Shown piece by piece: positions 28,821 to 37,071 of a stretch of 64,000 nt of DNA. The position numbers were made by a program, and so were the translations under genes. Source of the DNA: Filimonas sp. (GTDB lineage: Bacteria; Bacteroidota; Bacteroidia; Chitinophagales; Chitinophagaceae). Position 1 is the stretch's first letter. Each line of letters begins with the position of its first letter. Under the pieces are notes generated by a model. The model saw only the letters and a list, made by a program, of their open reading frames with translations. It did no database searches and was not told where the DNA came from. The DNA lies in contig JAFKHH010000015.1 in the NCBI GenBank assembly GCA_017306865.1, positions 372,001 to 436,000 on the forward strand. Reading direction: 5' to 3'.

Positions 28821-28974
28821 TTCTTAATCTTTTCTGCCAGGAAAGTAAATCGATCGTCACGCGGATTTTTCCGCTATACTTTTCTGTACTTATCTTTTTG
28901 TTACAGACTGTATGCAGCTTTTGTTTAATAGACATGATTGCGTCAGGATGGGTTTTGGATTTCAATAAAAACAT
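28807..28974 (-). CDS. Short antitoxin candidate overlapping the PIN toxin
   Basis: A 55-codon frame from the ATG at 28974 (or 42 codons from the ATG at 28935) ends at a TAA inside the toxin gene. The product is basic at first (SIKQKLHTVCNKKISTEKY) and then has SGKIRVTIDLLSWQKRLRNEWE, a short strand followed by an amphipathic helix as in many PIN antitoxin C-termini. There is no recognisable DNA-binding domain in so short a protein. The evidence is mainly position, overlap and composition; I do not recognise the family. Confidence 0.6.
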   Translation of the reverse strand: MFLLKSKTHPDAIMSIKQKLHTVCNKKISTEKYSGKIRVTIDLLSWQKRLRNEWE

Positions 28975-29015
28975 ATTACTGTTTTTTACAAATCTAATAA
29001 AATATTAATATCATC

Positions 29016-29052
29016 CCGAATGCATTATACATTTTTCAAATAATACATTCGG
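29016..29052 (-). terminator. Hairpin just past the dipeptide epimerase gene
   Basis: CCGAATGCATTAT pairs with ATAATACATTCGG (one mismatch) around an 11-nt loop. It ends 6 bases from the epimerase stop. No strong T-run follows, so termination strength is uncertain. Confidence 0.55.
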
Positions 29053-29058
29053 AGGCCA

Positions 29059-30156
29059 TTATATTTTAAAACATTCGTGTTTATCCAGGTAAGCCTGATC
29101 TACATCCGCACCTATACCCGGGGCATCGTCAACTGCCAGATGCATTTGCTCATAACGCACACCGCCCAGCACCGGATCTGCTAACTGGCCTAACAGGCAG
29201 GTATCAAGATCATAAAAACGGATGTTAGTATTTGCCATAGCAAAATGCAGGTTTGCTGTTAATGCGAGCCTGCTTTCCAGCATACTCCCGATCATACATT
29301 GCATATTGTTTTCAGCAGCCACTTTGTTGATCAGTGTCGCCTCATGTATTCCTCCGCTCTTTGCAAACTTGATATTAATATAATCTGTTGCATTGCTTTT
29401 GATGATGCGTGCAGCATCATAATGAGTAAACACGCTTTCGTCTGCTGTCAACTTTATGGGCGAAAGGGCTTTTAATTCCGGCAATAAATAATCAAAATGT
29501 TTGCGCATTGGTTGCTCACAAAACTCAATGTTGTATGCAGCCATCTCTTCAAGCGCAATCTTTGCATCTTCAAAGCTCCAGCCCTGATTTGCATCCAGTC
29601 TCAGCACAAGTTCATTCCCTACAGCCTCACGAATGAGTCTCACACGCGCTATATCATCTTTTATTTTCTTACCCAGTTTTATTTTAATGATGCGCACACC
29701 CTGCTCTTTATATTTAATTGCAGTTTGCGCCATTCCTTCCGGAGTGTCTATCCCAATCGTCAGGTCTGTTTCTATGCTTCTCTTTTCACCCCCGAGAAAC
29801 TTATACAAAGGCAGGTTCGCGTGTTTGGCAGCAATATCATATAATGCAAGATCAAACGCACTTTTTATGGTATAGTTGCCTGCGGCATATAAATGCAGTT
29901 CATCCATCCTGGCTTGTATGTCAAGCGCCTCTTTATCTTTCCATATTTGGGCAAAATCTTTTGCCATCTCAAAACAGGTGGCCTGGGTCTCTCCTACGAT
30001 CATAGGAAATGCGGAGCATTCGCCTACACCAGAAATGCCCTCATCTGTATGTATCCTTATAAAAATGTTCTGCGAAAAATACATGGTGCCTGTTGCAATA
30101 ACAAAAGGTTCTATAGGGATGGGATATTTATATATTTCGAAAGATGTTAGCTTCAT
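29059..30156 (-). CDS. Dipeptide epimerase (enolase superfamily)
   Basis: The 365-residue enzyme belongs to the muconate-lactonising subgroup. Catalytic Lys residues are in IKIK at 157-160, metal ligands are Asp188 (LDANQGW), Glu214 (EQP) and Asp239 (ADES), and the second Lys is in NIKFAKSGG at 261-269. DLDT at 316-319 matches the DxD that binds the dipeptide amino group in L-Ala-D/L-Glu epimerases, which supports a dipeptide substrate such as a murein-derived peptide. Specificity cannot be read from sequence. It is not adjacent to the fucose operon and I do not take it as the fuconate dehydratase. Confidence 0.87.
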   Translation of the reverse strand: MKLTSFEIYKYPIPIEPFVIATGTMYFSQNIFIRIHTDEGISGVGECSAFPMIVGETQATCFEMAKDFAQIWKDKEALDIQARMDELHLYAAGNYTIKSAFDLALYDIAAKHANLPLYKFLGGEKRSIETDLTIGIDTPEGMAQTAIKYKEQGVRIIKIKLGKKIKDDIARVRLIREAVGNELVLRLDANQGWSFEDAKIALEEMAAYNIEFCEQPMRKHFDYLLPELKALSPIKLTADESVFTHYDAARIIKSNATDYINIKFAKSGGIHEATLINKVAAENNMQCMIGSMLESRLALTANLHFAMANTNIRFYDLDTCLLGQLADPVLGGVRYEQMHLAVDDAPGIGADVDQAYLDKHECFKI

Positions 30157-30494
30157 AAAATCAATTAAGTAAAAGTTGCGCTAATATAAATGCAATCGAT
30201 TTATGAAACTATTTTGAGAGGAAGAATTTAAAAAATCATCTATAATGCAATCGTTTGTCAAACATTGAAGATTTGAAATTTAAGATGAACGTAGTCTTTA
30301 TAGCATCTGAAAATGTTAACCACAAAGGGACACAAAGAAAACCCTTTGTACACTTTGTGTATTCTTCACGCTTTGTGACCGGATACTGAACTAAATAGTT
30401 CAATATAGTATGGCGGAGGCAAAACAATATTTTAGTATGATGGCATCATTGATGATGTAATATCTGCAATTTCAATTTTTATTTTTACATGCAG
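30157..30494. other. Intergenic region with CTTTGTG-type repeats
   Basis: No gene is supported here. Positions about 30313-30383 contain alternating CACAAAG and CTTTGTG words that can fold on each other, similar to 44623-44719. The rest is AT-rich. A 63-codon minus-strand frame (30236-30427) runs through the repeat and is not credited. Confidence 0.6.
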
Positions 30495-32441
30495 CTAACC
30501 TAATACAATGCCGCCCAATGGTGGTAAATGAACTGTAAGCTTATAAGTTTGTGAAGGCTTGTCAACCAATTCTGCTTCAATTGTAGGGTTGTACACATCA
30601 CCAGATCCCCAATATTCCTGTTTGTCACTATTAAATAACTCTTTCCACACGGCCTTACCTTTTACATATACTTGCCAGTTAAGTCTTGGCTCAGGCTTCA
30701 TATTCAGGATCACCAATACATCATCTTCCTGCTCACCAGAGCTGCGTTTATAAGATACTACAGCCTCTTGCCTGTGATCCAGGTCTACCCATTCAAAACC
30801 GCCTGCTTCAAATTGTTTTTTGTATAAGGCCGGATAAGTTGCATATAACGCGTTCAAATTTTGCACACAATATTTTAGCCCGTTGTGGCTGGCGTGTTGT
30901 AGTAACGGCCATTGCAATTCTGTTTTATAATCCCATTCCTTTGTTGCGCCAAATTCATTTCCCATGAAAAGTAATTTAGCTCCGGGATGGGTAAACATAT
31001 ACGTATATAATAACCTCAGGTTGGCAAATTTTTGCCAGTCATCACCCGGCATCTTATATAGCATGGGGCTTTTACCATGCACCACTTCATCATGACTCAA
31101 TGGCAAGAGAAAATTTTCGTCATAGAAGTACATCATACTAAAAGATAACCTGTCCTGGTATAATGACCTGAACTGTGGCTGCATTTTAAAATAATCAAGC
31201 GTATCATGCATCCACCCCATCATCCATTTCATACCAAAGCCCAGGCCGCTTGCAAACGTAGGGCGGCTAATACCGGGCCAGTCTGTTGCCTCTTCTGCTA
31301 TTATTTGTATATCGGGAAAATCTCTATACAGCGTCTCATTCAGATCCCTGATGAATGCAATTGCCTCTATGTTACCGTTCCCTCCATACTTATTAGGCTC
31401 CCACTCTCCTTCTTTCCTGCTGTAATCTAACCTGAGAATAGAGGATACAGCATCTACACGCAATCCATCTGCATGAAATACTTCGCACCAGAAACGGGCA
31501 TTGCTGATCAAAAAGCTTTTAACCTCACCTCTCGCATAGTTAAAGATGTAAGAGTTCCAATCCGGATGAAAACCTTTGCGACTATCTGCATACTCATATA
31601 CATGCGAACCATCAAACATATACAACCCGTGTGCATCGTATGGAAAATGTGAAGGCACCCAGTCCAGTATTACGCCAATGCCGGCTTCGTGCATTGCATT
31701 TACCAGTTGCATAAACTCCTGCGGATTACCGTAGCGGCTTGTGGGTGCGAAATAGCCTGTGCCCTGGTAGCCCCAGCTACCGTCAAACGGGTGTTCCATT
31801 ACAGGCATAAATTCCACATGCGTAAATCCCATTTCTTTTACATAGGGAACAAGCAGCGCAGCTAATTGTAAATAAGAATTGTAAGATTCTTCATCGTCCG
31901 GTACTGGCCTCATCCAGCTTCCGAGATGTACTTCGTATATAGAGACAGGCGCATCCAGTGCATTTTTTTCAGGGCGGCCTTTCATCCACTCCGCATCATT
32001 CCATGTAAATGTGGTGCCCCATGTAATAGACGCTGTTAACGGTCGCTTCTCCCAATAATGCGCAAACGGATCTCCTTTGTCCAGCAGCATACCGTTCGCA
32101 CCATGAATATGATATTTATATACTTCACCTTTTTGTACACCGGGTATAAAGCCTTCCCATATACCAGATGAATCCTGCCTTACGTGTAATGCGTGCAATG
32201 ATTTATTCCAGTCATTAAAATTACCGGTAACCGTAATTTTTAACGCATTCGGAGCCCATACCGCAAAATAAGTACCCGGTGTTCCCAACACATCCAGTTG
32301 TTTATTGCCAAAGACTTTATACAAACTGTAGTGTGTGCCGTTTTGAAAATTGCGTATGTCTTCGTCAGTGAAAAGTGAATAGTTCCAAACAGACTGCTCG
32401 CTGTTGATGAAATGTTGCTCTTCATATTTTTTTTCAGGCAT
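30495..32441 (-). CDS. glgB: 1,4-alpha-glucan branching enzyme
   Basis: The 648-residue GH13 enzyme makes alpha-1,6 branches in glycogen. An N-terminal CBM48 lies at about 40-130 (YFAVWAPNALKITVTGNFNDW), followed by the catalytic barrel. VHLGSW, GYQGTGYFAPTSRYG and DWVPSHFP are typical. DGLRVDAVSS puts the nucleophile at Asp330, IIAEEATDWPG puts the acid/base at Glu383 or Glu384, and LSHDEVVHGK carries the third carboxylate. Length fits the short GlgB type lacking the extra N-terminal domain. No other glycogen gene is next to it. It diverges from the barrel gene at 32602. Confidence 0.95.
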   Translation of the reverse strand: MPEKKYEEQHFINSEQSVWNYSLFTDEDIRNFQNGTHYSLYKVFGNKQLDVLGTPGTYFAVWAPNALKITVTGNFNDWNKSLHALHVRQDSSGIWEGFIPGVQKGEVYKYHIHGANGMLLDKGDPFAHYWEKRPLTASITWGTTFTWNDAEWMKGRPEKNALDAPVSIYEVHLGSWMRPVPDDEESYNSYLQLAALLVPYVKEMGFTHVEFMPVMEHPFDGSWGYQGTGYFAPTSRYGNPQEFMQLVNAMHEAGIGVILDWVPSHFPYDAHGLYMFDGSHVYEYADSRKGFHPDWNSYIFNYARGEVKSFLISNARFWCEVFHADGLRVDAVSSILRLDYSRKEGEWEPNKYGGNGNIEAIAFIRDLNETLYRDFPDIQIIAEEATDWPGISRPTFASGLGFGMKWMMGWMHDTLDYFKMQPQFRSLYQDRLSFSMMYFYDENFLLPLSHDEVVHGKSPMLYKMPGDDWQKFANLRLLYTYMFTHPGAKLLFMGNEFGATKEWDYKTELQWPLLQHASHNGLKYCVQNLNALYATYPALYKKQFEAGGFEWVDLDHRQEAVVSYKRSSGEQEDDVLVILNMKPEPRLNWQVYVKGKAVWKELFNSDKQEYWGSGDVYNPTIEAELVDKPSQTYKLTVHLPPLGGIVLG

Positions 32442-32601
32442 AGTCCTAAGGCTTTCGGTTCTAATACAGCAGGCAATCGAGTTACCGGAAATACATTAAA
32501 CTTTTGTTTAACGTAAAATTAGGATGGGCGGTAACAAAAAGATGAGACATTTTATGCAATTTGTCCCCGTTTGCATCAAAGACTTAAAACTAACAATTTA
32601 A

Positions 32602-35376
32602 ATGAGATTATCAGCCTTAGGCCTCTGCCTTTTATTTTTATTTTCCGCTTCTTACGGACAAAAGGCATCTATCAAAGGGGCAATTGCAGACACATCCAGT
32701 AAAACAACGTTAGCTAATACGGTTGTGTCAGTATTAAACGCGAAGGATTCGATTTTGTACAAATTTGCGCGTAGTAAACCTGATGGCAGGTTTGAGATCA
32801 GTGATATGAAGGCAGGTAAATACCTGCTGATGATCACCTATCCTACTTATGTGGATTATGTAGATCCATTCTCCCTGACGGATACGTCTAATCTGAATTT
32901 CGGCCACATCAGTATGATCACTAAAGCCAATTTGCTACAGGAAGTAATTGTACAGCAAAAAGTCGCTGCCATTCGTATGCGAGGCGATACAGTGGAGTTT
33001 AAAGCGGATAGTTTTAAAGTAAAAGAAGGTGCAACCGTAGAAGACCTGTTGAAAAAACTACCAGGGCTGACCGTAGATAAAGACGGAAAAATTACAGCCC
33101 AGGGCGAAAAAGTAGAAAAAGTATTGGTAGATGGGGAAGAATTTTTTGGTGACGACCCTACCGTTGCGACTAAAAACCTGTCTGCCGATGCCGTAGATAA
33201 AGTACAGGTATTTGACAAGAAAAGCGACCAGGCAACTTTCACAGGCATTGACGATGGGCAGAAATCGCGAACGATAAACCTGAAATTGAAAGATGATAAA
33301 AAGAAAGGATATTTCGGAAAGCTTGACCTAGGCGGCGGTAATAATGATATGTGGAATAATACCGCAATGATCAACCGCTTCAGGGCAAAACAGAAATTAT
33401 CTGCTTATGGCATCATGAGTAGTACAGGTAAAACGGGACTAAACTGGCAGGAAAACAATCAGTATGGCAGTGGTAATAACATGGAGTATAACGATGACTT
33501 TGGTGGTTTCGTTTCTTATGGTGACAATGATGATATGGGTGGTTCTAACTATTACGGGCAAGGTTTACCAAAAAGCTGGGCTGCTGGCGCAAACTACTCC
33601 AACAAGTTTAATGAAGATAAGCAAAACTTAAATGGTAGCTACCGTTACAATAAGTTGAATACAGAAGGCAGTGGCAATACAATCTCCCAGTCTATTTTGC
33701 CTGATACCACTTTCTTTACAAATGAAGCCCGCAATAGTGTAAGCAGCAAACAAAGGCATTCTTTGAATGGCACTTACGAGTATAATATAGACAGCTTTAC
33801 CTCTGTAAAAGTAACAGCCAACGGATATACTGGTACACAAAACACGTATTCTAAATACCTGAGCGAAACAAACAACGCAAAAGGTACATTGCTGAATAAA
33901 AGTTACCGTACACAAAGCAGTGATGGTAACAACCAGAACCTGAAAGCAAACGCGATCTTCCGCAAACGCTTCAAAAAAGTAGGTAGAACTATTTCTCTTA
34001 GCCTGGATGAACAATATAGTGCGAATAGCTCTACAGGTTACCTGTATGCAGACATCACTACATTTAACGCCGGCATACCGAAAGATAGTCTTACGGACCA
34101 GCGCAAAGTGATCGATACTAAGACCTCTGTATTTAACACGAAAGTGACCTACACAGAACCACTGAGCAAGAAAATATTTACTGAGATCAGCTATGCATTC
34201 AGAAGCAGTACCAGCAATTCTGAAAAATTATCTTACAACAAAACTCCGGATGGTAAATACGAATCACTGAGTGATACATTTAGCAATAAATACCGCTTTG
34301 ATGTATTTACCAATACTGCTGGTCTTGCATTTAAATACAATGGCAAGAAGATAACAGCAGGCATAGGTAGCGATATAGCTTTCCAGAACTTTAGCCAGAA
34401 AGACCTGTTGAGAGATACAGCGTTTGACAGAACTTACAAGAACTTTTTCCCTAAGGCAAATTTCATGTACAAGTTCAATGCTAACAGCCGTATCAATATA
34501 AACTATAACGGTAGCACCCGTCAACCATCTATTACGCAGATACAGCCTATTGCGGATAATACCAACCCATTGGTGATCTATGTAGGTAACCCGTTATTGA
34601 AACAAGAGTTCAGGCATAGCATCAACTTTAATTTCAACTCATATAAAGTAATGAGCCAACGTGGTTTCTACATCTATGGTAACTTCTCTACTACCTCTAA
34701 TGCTATTGTAACTAATCAGCAAACAGATTACAGTACAGGTAAAACGATCTACCAATATGTAAATACAAATGGAAACTACAATGGAAATACCGGCGGCGGT
34801 TACAATATGAAGTTTACAAAGATTGACATGTATTTCAATGCTGGTTACAATTTCAACATCAGCAAAATGAGCAACTTTGTAAACGGTTTGCAGAATACAA
34901 CGAATAACGTTGCGCCAGGCATCAACTTTAGTTTAGGAAAGAGCAAAGAGAAAAAATTCGATGTGTGGATGTGGTCTAGTGTAAATTATAATATGTCTAA
35001 ATCTACCGTTAACACCGGGCTGACAACCAACTATTGGACAGCAACCAGCAACCTGGAAGGAACAGTGTACCTGCCTTGGAAAATGGAAATAAACTCTGAA
35101 GTTAACGCCAACTTCCGCCAGAAGACTTCTACGTTCGACAGGAACAACAACGTTGTATTGTGGAATGCATATATCGGCAGAAAAATATTACCTAAAGACA
35201 AGGGCTTGATCAAGTTTAGCGCATATGACTTGCTGAACCAGAACAAGGGCTATAACCGTTATATCAACAGTACAGTAGTGCGTGAGGATAACTACCAGAC
35301 CATTACACGCTACTTCATGCTGAGCTTTGTGTGGAATTTCTCTAAAAACCCAATGGGAAATACACCGGCACAGTAA
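32602..35376 (+). CDS. Outer-membrane beta-barrel protein with carboxypeptidase-regulatory and plug-like domains
   Basis: A 924-residue secreted protein. The signal peptide (LSALGLCLLFLFSASYGQ) is followed by a CarboxypepD-regulatory-like domain (about 22-110), a plug-like segment (EVIVQQKVAAIRMRGDTVEF, LLKKLPGLTVDKDGKITAQG, VLVDGEEFFGDDPTVATKNL) and a large barrel rich in aromatic and Asn residues. This is the OMP_b-brl_3 type, related to TonB-dependent receptors. It is paired with a GLPGLI-family gene, a recurrent arrangement in Bacteroidota whose function is not known to me. Metal or peptide export or uptake has been suggested for some relatives; I cannot choose from sequence. Confidence 0.88.
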   Translation: MRLSALGLCLLFLFSASYGQKASIKGAIADTSSKTTLANTVVSVLNAKDSILYKFARSKPDGRFEISDMKAGKYLLMITYPTYVDYVDPFSLTDTSNLNFGHISMITKANLLQEVIVQQKVAAIRMRGDTVEFKADSFKVKEGATVEDLLKKLPGLTVDKDGKITAQGEKVEKVLVDGEEFFGDDPTVATKNLSADAVDKVQVFDKKSDQATFTGIDDGQKSRTINLKLKDDKKKGYFGKLDLGGGNNDMWNNTAMINRFRAKQKLSAYGIMSSTGKTGLNWQENNQYGSGNNMEYNDDFGGFVSYGDNDDMGGSNYYGQGLPKSWAAGANYSNKFNEDKQNLNGSYRYNKLNTEGSGNTISQSILPDTTFFTNEARNSVSSKQRHSLNGTYEYNIDSFTSVKVTANGYTGTQNTYSKYLSETNNAKGTLLNKSYRTQSSDGNNQNLKANAIFRKRFKKVGRTISLSLDEQYSANSSTGYLYADITTFNAGIPKDSLTDQRKVIDTKTSVFNTKVTYTEPLSKKIFTEISYAFRSSTSNSEKLSYNKTPDGKYESLSDTFSNKYRFDVFTNTAGLAFKYNGKKITAGIGSDIAFQNFSQKDLLRDTAFDRTYKNFFPKANFMYKFNANSRININYNGSTRQPSITQIQPIADNTNPLVIYVGNPLLKQEFRHSINFNFNSYKVMSQRGFYIYGNFSTTSNAIVTNQQTDYSTGKTIYQYVNTNGNYNGNTGGGYNMKFTKIDMYFNAGYNFNISKMSNFVNGLQNTTNNVAPGINFSLGKSKEKKFDVWMWSSVNYNMSKSTVNTGLTTNYWTATSNLEGTVYLPWKMEINSEVNANFRQKTSTFDRNNNVVLWNAYIGRKILPKDKGLIKFSAYDLLNQNKGYNRYINSTVVREDNYQTITRYFMLSFVWNFSKNPMGNTPAQ

Positions 35377-35483
35377 GGAATATAAAGATGTAGGATGTTA
35401 GATGAGGTACGAGGTACTAAGTACGAAGTACAGGGGGGTGAAAAATTTGATTTAGTAAGAATGAATTTTTAAAATATTGAATG

Positions 35484-35515
35484 ATAAGGCGTAGGCCTTA
35501 AAACTTACGCCTTAT
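35484..35515 (+). other. Intercistronic hairpin before the GLPGLI gene
   Basis: ATAAGGCGTA pairs with TACGCCTTAT around a 12-nt loop, 20 bases before the next ATG. No T-run follows, so it looks more like an mRNA processing or attenuation hairpin than a terminator. Confidence 0.5.
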
Positions 35516-35535
35516 ACTGTAAACCGCATTTATAA

Positions 35536-36297
35536 ATGAAAAAGTTATTCCTATACATACTGCCTGTTTTCTTTGCAGGCGCTGTTTCTGCCCAGCAAAC
35601 ATTTATTGCAAAGGGCAAGATAGAATTTGAAAAAAAGATCAGTATTCACAAAGCATTGGATGCAATAGTAGGTGACGATGAAGGTGAAGCAACATGGATA
35701 GCGCAATTAAAAAAATCGCTCCCTGCTTATAAGAACGTGTATTTTGACCTCTATTTCTCAGGTGATAAAACACTATATCAACCAGGACGCGAGGATAATG
35801 CACCGCAAAAAACACCGGACTGGGCACTGGGGCCGGCAAACGATAATATTATATACTCTGATCTGAGCAAAGGTGAAAGCATTAGCCAGAAAACAGTATA
35901 TGAAGCGACGTATCTGATACAGGATAGCATACGCAACATCAAATGGCGTATTACACCTGATACAAGAACCATTGCAGGACTTGAGTGCCGCAAAGCTGTT
36001 GGCGTTATCATGGATTCCGTATATGTGATCGCTTTCTACTCTGAGCAGATATTGACAACCGGCGGCCCGGAATCTTTCTCCGGTTTACCAGGTATGATCC
36101 TGGGCGTAGCTATTCCTCGTATAAATACAACCTGGTTTGCTACTAAACTGGAGTTACAGGAAGTAAAACCAGAACAACTGGTTGCACCTAAAAAGGGCAA
36201 AAAGACTGATAATAAAACGCTATTAACACAGTTGAATGCCTCTACAAAAGATTGGGGTAAAAATGGTAAGCGAAATGTCTGGTGTGTGATGTTGTAG
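35536..36297 (+). CDS. GLPGLI family secreted protein
   Basis: The 253-residue protein has a signal peptide (KKLFLYILPVFFAGAVSAQ) and the family-defining motif near residue 190 (SFSGLPGMILGVAIPR), where the GLPGMI variant replaces GLPGLI. ITPDTRTIAGLECRKAVG is also typical. The family is Bacteroidota-specific, periplasmic, and of unknown function; it regularly follows an outer-membrane barrel gene as here. A terminator follows, so the two genes likely form one operon. Confidence 0.92.
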   Translation: MKKLFLYILPVFFAGAVSAQQTFIAKGKIEFEKKISIHKALDAIVGDDEGEATWIAQLKKSLPAYKNVYFDLYFSGDKTLYQPGREDNAPQKTPDWALGPANDNIIYSDLSKGESISQKTVYEATYLIQDSIRNIKWRITPDTRTIAGLECRKAVGVIMDSVYVIAFYSEQILTTGGPESFSGLPGMILGVAIPRINTTWFATKLELQEVKPEQLVAPKKGKKTDNKTLLTQLNASTKDWGKNGKRNVWCVML

Positions 36298-36340
36298 CGC
36301 TATGAACGTGGTTCGTTGAACATTTTATTCTTGTTATATA

Positions 36341-36375
36341 AACCGGGATGTCTTTAGCAGGCTTCCCGGTTTTTA
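36341..36375 (+). terminator. Rho-independent terminator after the GLPGLI gene
   Basis: AACCGGGA pairs with TCCCGGTT around a 15-nt loop and runs into five T. Confidence 0.85.
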
Positions 36376-36394
36376 TTGGAAGTATTGAATAAAC

Positions 36395-36427
36395 AAACCT
36401 ATAAGGTTTTAAAAACCTTATAGGTTT
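36395..36427. repeat. 33-nt perfect palindrome, copy A
   Basis: Two perfect 16-nt arms, AAACCTATAAGGTTTT and its complement, flank one central A. Identical to copy B at 36670-36702. Confidence 0.9.
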
Positions 36428-36504
36428 ATGACGACCTCTTTCCCTGTTACCTTCCATGAGCATTGTTCATTGAACGTTGAATATTTAACATTTTCCCGCA
36501 TGCC

Positions 36505-36559
36505 CCGGCGTGTGTCCTCACACGCCGGTTCGTAACTGGTTCGTGAAGACACGAACCAG
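36505..36559. repeat. REP-like double hairpin
   Basis: CCGGCGTGTG/CACACGCCGG (tetraloop TCCT, 36505-36528) is followed after 7 bases by CTGGTTCGTG/CACGAACCAG (tetraloop AAGA, 36536-36559). Two 10-bp stems with tetraloops in tandem resemble a REPIN-type unit. A truncated inverted copy lies at 10384-10430. Confidence 0.8.
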
Positions 36560-36587
36560 GGCTAAAGTAAATCTCAAAGAATACGCC

Positions 36588-36653
36588 AGAGTGGGCCACT
36601 TTTCAAGTTCATCTATAACATAGAAAATATGCCGTTCGAAAGTGGCCCACTCT
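36588..36653. repeat. Long-loop inverted repeat AGAGTGGGCCACTTT
   Basis: Fifteen bases at 36588-36602 are perfectly complementary to 36639-36653, with a 36-nt loop. No coding potential between. Could be a small non-autonomous element or a structured RNA. Confidence 0.75.
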
Positions 36654-36669
36654 TTACCTCTATAAGAAC

Positions 36670-36702
36670 AAACCTATAAGGTTTTAAAAACCTTATAGGT
36701 TT
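36670..36702. repeat. 33-nt perfect palindrome, copy B
   Basis: Identical to copy A at 36395 and even shares the flanking ACA on the left and AT on the right. The two lie 275 bases apart. Confidence 0.9.
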
Positions 36703-37071
36703 ATAATCTGCTCAACCCAAAACCACAAGTAAAATGCAACAGCCATAGAAATACGGATAAGCCCTTCTGTGCCTCTGTGGCAAAAAATCCTACATGCAAA
36801 AACGTGACTGTATATTTCCTTTATGCTCCAACCAATATGTAGCACATAACTTTTTTTGAACATTCAGGTTTCCGCAGGTTTATCTTATTGTTACCATTTG
36901 CTTGTTTTTGCTGATTTACACCGACTAAGCGAGGCTTTTTGATGCTTTTCGGTGAAATACATATAAAAAATTAGCATTTAATTGGCGATTATCCTAACAT
37001 TGTGCCGCAATTGCAATAACTGTTGCAGGTTTTTGCAGTTCAGAAACTCCATTTTTAAACGAACGCCAGAT

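Larger units (their letters stand above)
36376..37071. other. Repeat-dense intergenic region upstream of the first SusC gene
   Basis: No gene is supported. In about 330 bases it holds two identical 33-nt palindromes (36395, 36670), a REP-like double hairpin (36505-36559) and a 15-bp inverted repeat (36588-36653). Words such as TTGAACGTTGAATATTTAACA near 36472 resemble decayed simple repeats. The last 200 bases must carry the susC promoter, but no unambiguous box is seen. Confidence 0.7.

Noticed and set aside
29059-30156. Enolase-superfamily enzyme as the missing L-fuconate dehydratase
   Set aside because: It has the KxK and DxD elements of dipeptide epimerases, lies 19 kb from the fucose operon beyond the adhesin module, and is short for a fuconate dehydratase (about 430 residues).
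30236-30427. 63-codon minus-strand frame between the epimerase and glgB
   Set aside because: It covers CTTTGTG repeats and has no protein-like features.
36395-36702. Repeated palindromes as a small CRISPR array
   Set aside because: Only two copies lie close together, spacing is 242 bases, other copies are kilobases away, and no cas genes are present.
36982-37071. Upstream TTG start extending the first SusC by 30 residues
   Set aside because: The extension is Cys- and Arg-rich (LCRNCNNCCRFLQF) and would bury the signal peptide; the ATG at 37072 gives a normal SusC N-terminus.
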